Positions 6,152 to 6,901 of a stretch of DNA of 6,901 nt are shown here, one piece after another. How positions within the stretch are numbered: position 1 is the stretch's first letter; every line of letters begins with the position of its first letter. The notes beneath the pieces were generated by a model. It saw only the letters and a list, made by a program, of their open reading frames with translations. It ran no database searches and was not told the origin of the DNA. Position numbers and translations under genes: made by a program. Origin of the DNA: Desulfobacterales bacterium (GTDB taxonomy: Bacteria > Desulfobacterota > Desulfobacteria > Desulfobacterales > C00003106); the NCBI GenBank assembly GCA_030672555.1, contig DAOVGD010000161.1, positions 1 through 6,901 on the forward strand. Direction: 5' to 3'.

Positions 6152-6196
6152 AAAGACGTCTGTATTCCTTATTTTGCATGGATAGACGTCTTTTTT
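6152..6196 (+). terminator. Intrinsic (rho-independent) terminator
   Basis: AAAGACGTCT (6152-6161) pairs perfectly with AGACGTCTTT (6184-6193), and the inner bases ATTCC/GGAT can extend it with a bulge. A run of six T (6191-6196) follows on the plus strand. It ends the predicted RNA and separates it from the downstream FlpD-family gene, which must therefore have its own promoter or depend on read-through. Confidence 0.75.
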
Positions 6197-6212
6197 AATG
6201 GTTTTTTGTAAT

Positions 6213-6362
6213 AGTTCAGCCACAAAGGCACTAAGACACCAAGATTATAATATAATTCTTAATGTACAGTATATGCCGTATCTACAACTTTTTTTTCTTG
6301 TCTTTTTGATAAAGGTTTATAATTAAAGTCTTTTTGTGCCTTTGTGACTTAGTGGCTGAACT
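6213..6362. repeat. Inverted-repeat element with GTTCAGCCAC ends
   Basis: AGTTCAGCCAC (6213-6223) and GTGGCTGAACT (6352-6362) are exact inverse complements and bound a 150-bp AT-rich element. Next to each end, ACAAAGGCAC also occurs in inverted form, but its spacing from the end differs between the two arms. The interior is AT-rich with a small hairpin near 6241-6260. It resembles the dispersed GGCAC/GACAC-rich intergenic repeats of some anaerobes and encodes nothing. It fills the region immediately before the FlpD-family gene; a TATAAT at 6318-6323 inside it could serve as a -10, though no good -35 is present. Confidence 0.65.
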
Positions 6363-6377
6363 TTTACGGTTTTTTTA

Positions 6378-6776
6378 ATGAAAAAGTCTTCACTCAGAAT
6401 TATCGGTTTTTGTTGCCGGAATGCTCTTGACGGAGAAAAAGGTCTTGCCGGCCGCGGGCGAGTTGCATTCGAGCCAACCATCAAAATTGTTTCACTTCCG
6501 TGTAGCAGCAAGGTGGAGACACTTGGAATTATTAAGGCGCTTGAATCCGGCGCTGATGGTGTGTTTGTCCTCGGATGTCCGGAAGGAAAATGCCGGCTTC
6601 TTGACGGTAATTATAGAGCGCAAAAGATAGTCAATTATACAAAGAGGTTGTTGGATGAAATAGGAATTGAGAGCTGCCGTCTGGAGATGTTCCAGCTTGG
6701 AACGTCTGAATGTCAAACTCTTGATCAGGTTGCTCAGGCTATGATTTCAAGAATCGAGTCATTATATACCTTTTAA
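6378..6776 (+). CDS. Stand-alone MvhD/FlpD-family iron-sulfur subunit (cysteine form)
   Basis: A 132-residue protein of the same family as the mvhD product, without the C-terminal tail. Family motifs include LRIIGFCCRN (C12, C13), SLPCSSKVETLGIIKAL (C42) and ADGVFVLGCPEGKCRLLDGN (C67, C72), then the RAQKIVNYTKRLLDEIGI helix. C67 sits exactly where the first MvhD has selenocysteine. Such proteins deliver electrons to or from HdrA-type flavoproteins and are often encoded beside hdrA, metV/metF or hydrogenase genes, but no partner is visible before the window ends. The ATG at 6378 follows a T-rich stretch with no Shine-Dalgarno sequence, yet it places the first motif at the expected distance. 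The next gene, outside the window, would help decide its role. Confidence 0.88.
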   Translation: MKKSSLRIIGFCCRNALDGEKGLAGRGRVAFEPTIKIVSLPCSSKVETLGIIKALESGADGVFVLGCPEGKCRLLDGNYRAQKIVNYTKRLLDEIGIESCRLEMFQLGTSECQTLDQVAQAMISRIESLYTF

Positions 6777-6901
6777 GAAAAAGTGTTTTGGGTAAAGCAA
6801 AGCCTTGATGAAATCGAAGTTGAGCCCCAAAATCTTTTTTGTGAACACTATACATGCCGAAAAAATATAACATTCAAACAAAAACAGCAGCACCGAGATT
6901 T
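6777..6901. other. Region after the FlpD-family gene, no supported gene
   Basis: AT-rich DNA up to the window edge. In the frame of the preceding gene there is no further stop after the TAA at 6774-6776, so a GTG at 6783 opens about 39 codons to the edge, but it has no good ribosome-binding site and no recognised motif. On the minus strand a short open stretch also exists. Nothing here can be called with confidence. Confidence 0.4.

Larger units (their letters stand above)
5964..6196 (+). ncRNA. Candidate structured non-coding RNA (about 230 nt), family not recognised
   Basis: The span has a promoter at one end, a terminator at the other, and layered pairing between. The outer stem pairs 6015-6039 with 6118-6142: of 25 positions, 23 are Watson-Crick, one is a G-U wobble and one a mismatch. 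An internal loop of roughly 16 and 18 bases then leads to a short stem, 6056-6060 with 6095-6099, and to a hairpin, 6067-6076 with 6081-6090, which has one T-T mismatch and a GAGT loop. The overall form, closing stem, large internal loop and apical hairpin, is reminiscent of 6S RNA, but the closing stem is unusually AU-rich and no conserved sequence is recognised. AGGAG at 6051-6055 is followed by no start codon at a useful distance, so a peptide is unlikely. A miniature inverted-repeat element is the main alternative. The start is inferred from the promoter. Confidence 0.5.

Noticed and set aside
6783..6901. GTG-initiated partial gene at the right edge
   Set aside because: Only about 39 open codons in AT-rich DNA, with no ribosome-binding site and no recognised motif; too short to separate from chance.

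Overview
This 6.9 kb window looks like an anaerobic, selenocysteine-using bacterium, most likely a member of the Desulfobacterota or syntrophic 'deltaproteobacterial' type. That placement is an inference from gene content and style. The window carries MvhD/HdrC parts joined to a soluble NADH-oxidising (NuoEF/HoxFU-like) module, an in-frame UGA in mvhD, moderate GC in genes, AT-rich intergenic DNA, and short dispersed repeats. No ribosomal or other phylogenetic marker is present to prove it.

Layout. Positions 1-127 hold an 8-bp tandem repeat and a 9-bp direct repeat with an inverted partner. Positions 149-4315 are a tight plus-strand operon of five genes: a selenocysteine-containing MvhD (149-748, with UGA at 344-346 read through), a HdrC-like two-[4Fe-4S] protein (771-1238), a NuoE-like [2Fe-2S] protein (1248-1715), a NuoF/HndC-like flavoprotein (TTG start, 1720-3573) and a short HoxU/NuoG-N-terminal-like iron-sulfur protein (GTG start, 3593-4315). 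A 15-bp inverted repeat (4348-4393) separates this operon from a convergent minus-strand gene (4399-5700). That gene encodes a three-part regulator: a degenerate KaiC/RecA-like domain, an XRE helix-turn-helix and a cupin.

Upstream of the regulator lies a gene-free stretch of about 680 bp (5701-6377). It contains a candidate promoter for the regulator, then a plus-strand promoter, two small palindromes, a 25-bp imperfect inverted repeat enclosing a second hairpin, and an intrinsic terminator. Together these read as a self-contained structured RNA of about 230 nt. A second repeat element (6213-6362) follows. The window ends with a small stand-alone MvhD/FlpD-family protein (6378-6776), which has cysteine where the first MvhD has selenocysteine, and 125 bp with no clear gene.

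How the parts fit. NuoE, NuoF and the HoxU-like protein would form a soluble NADH:acceptor module. Its Fe-S chain would hand electrons to, or take them from, HdrC and MvhD, the connectors normally used around the flavin-bifurcating HdrA. HdrA, HdrB and any hydrogenase, formate dehydrogenase or other catalytic subunit are not in the window and are presumably encoded elsewhere. Sec-MvhD plus NuoEFG-like subunits recall the BamF-BamGHI part of the class II benzoyl-CoA reductase complex and the Hdr/Flx-type bifurcating complexes, but the substrate cannot be read from this sequence. The points most worth a second look are the hidden selenoprotein with its SECIS-like hairpins, the predicted structured RNA, and the unusual domain fusion in the regulator.
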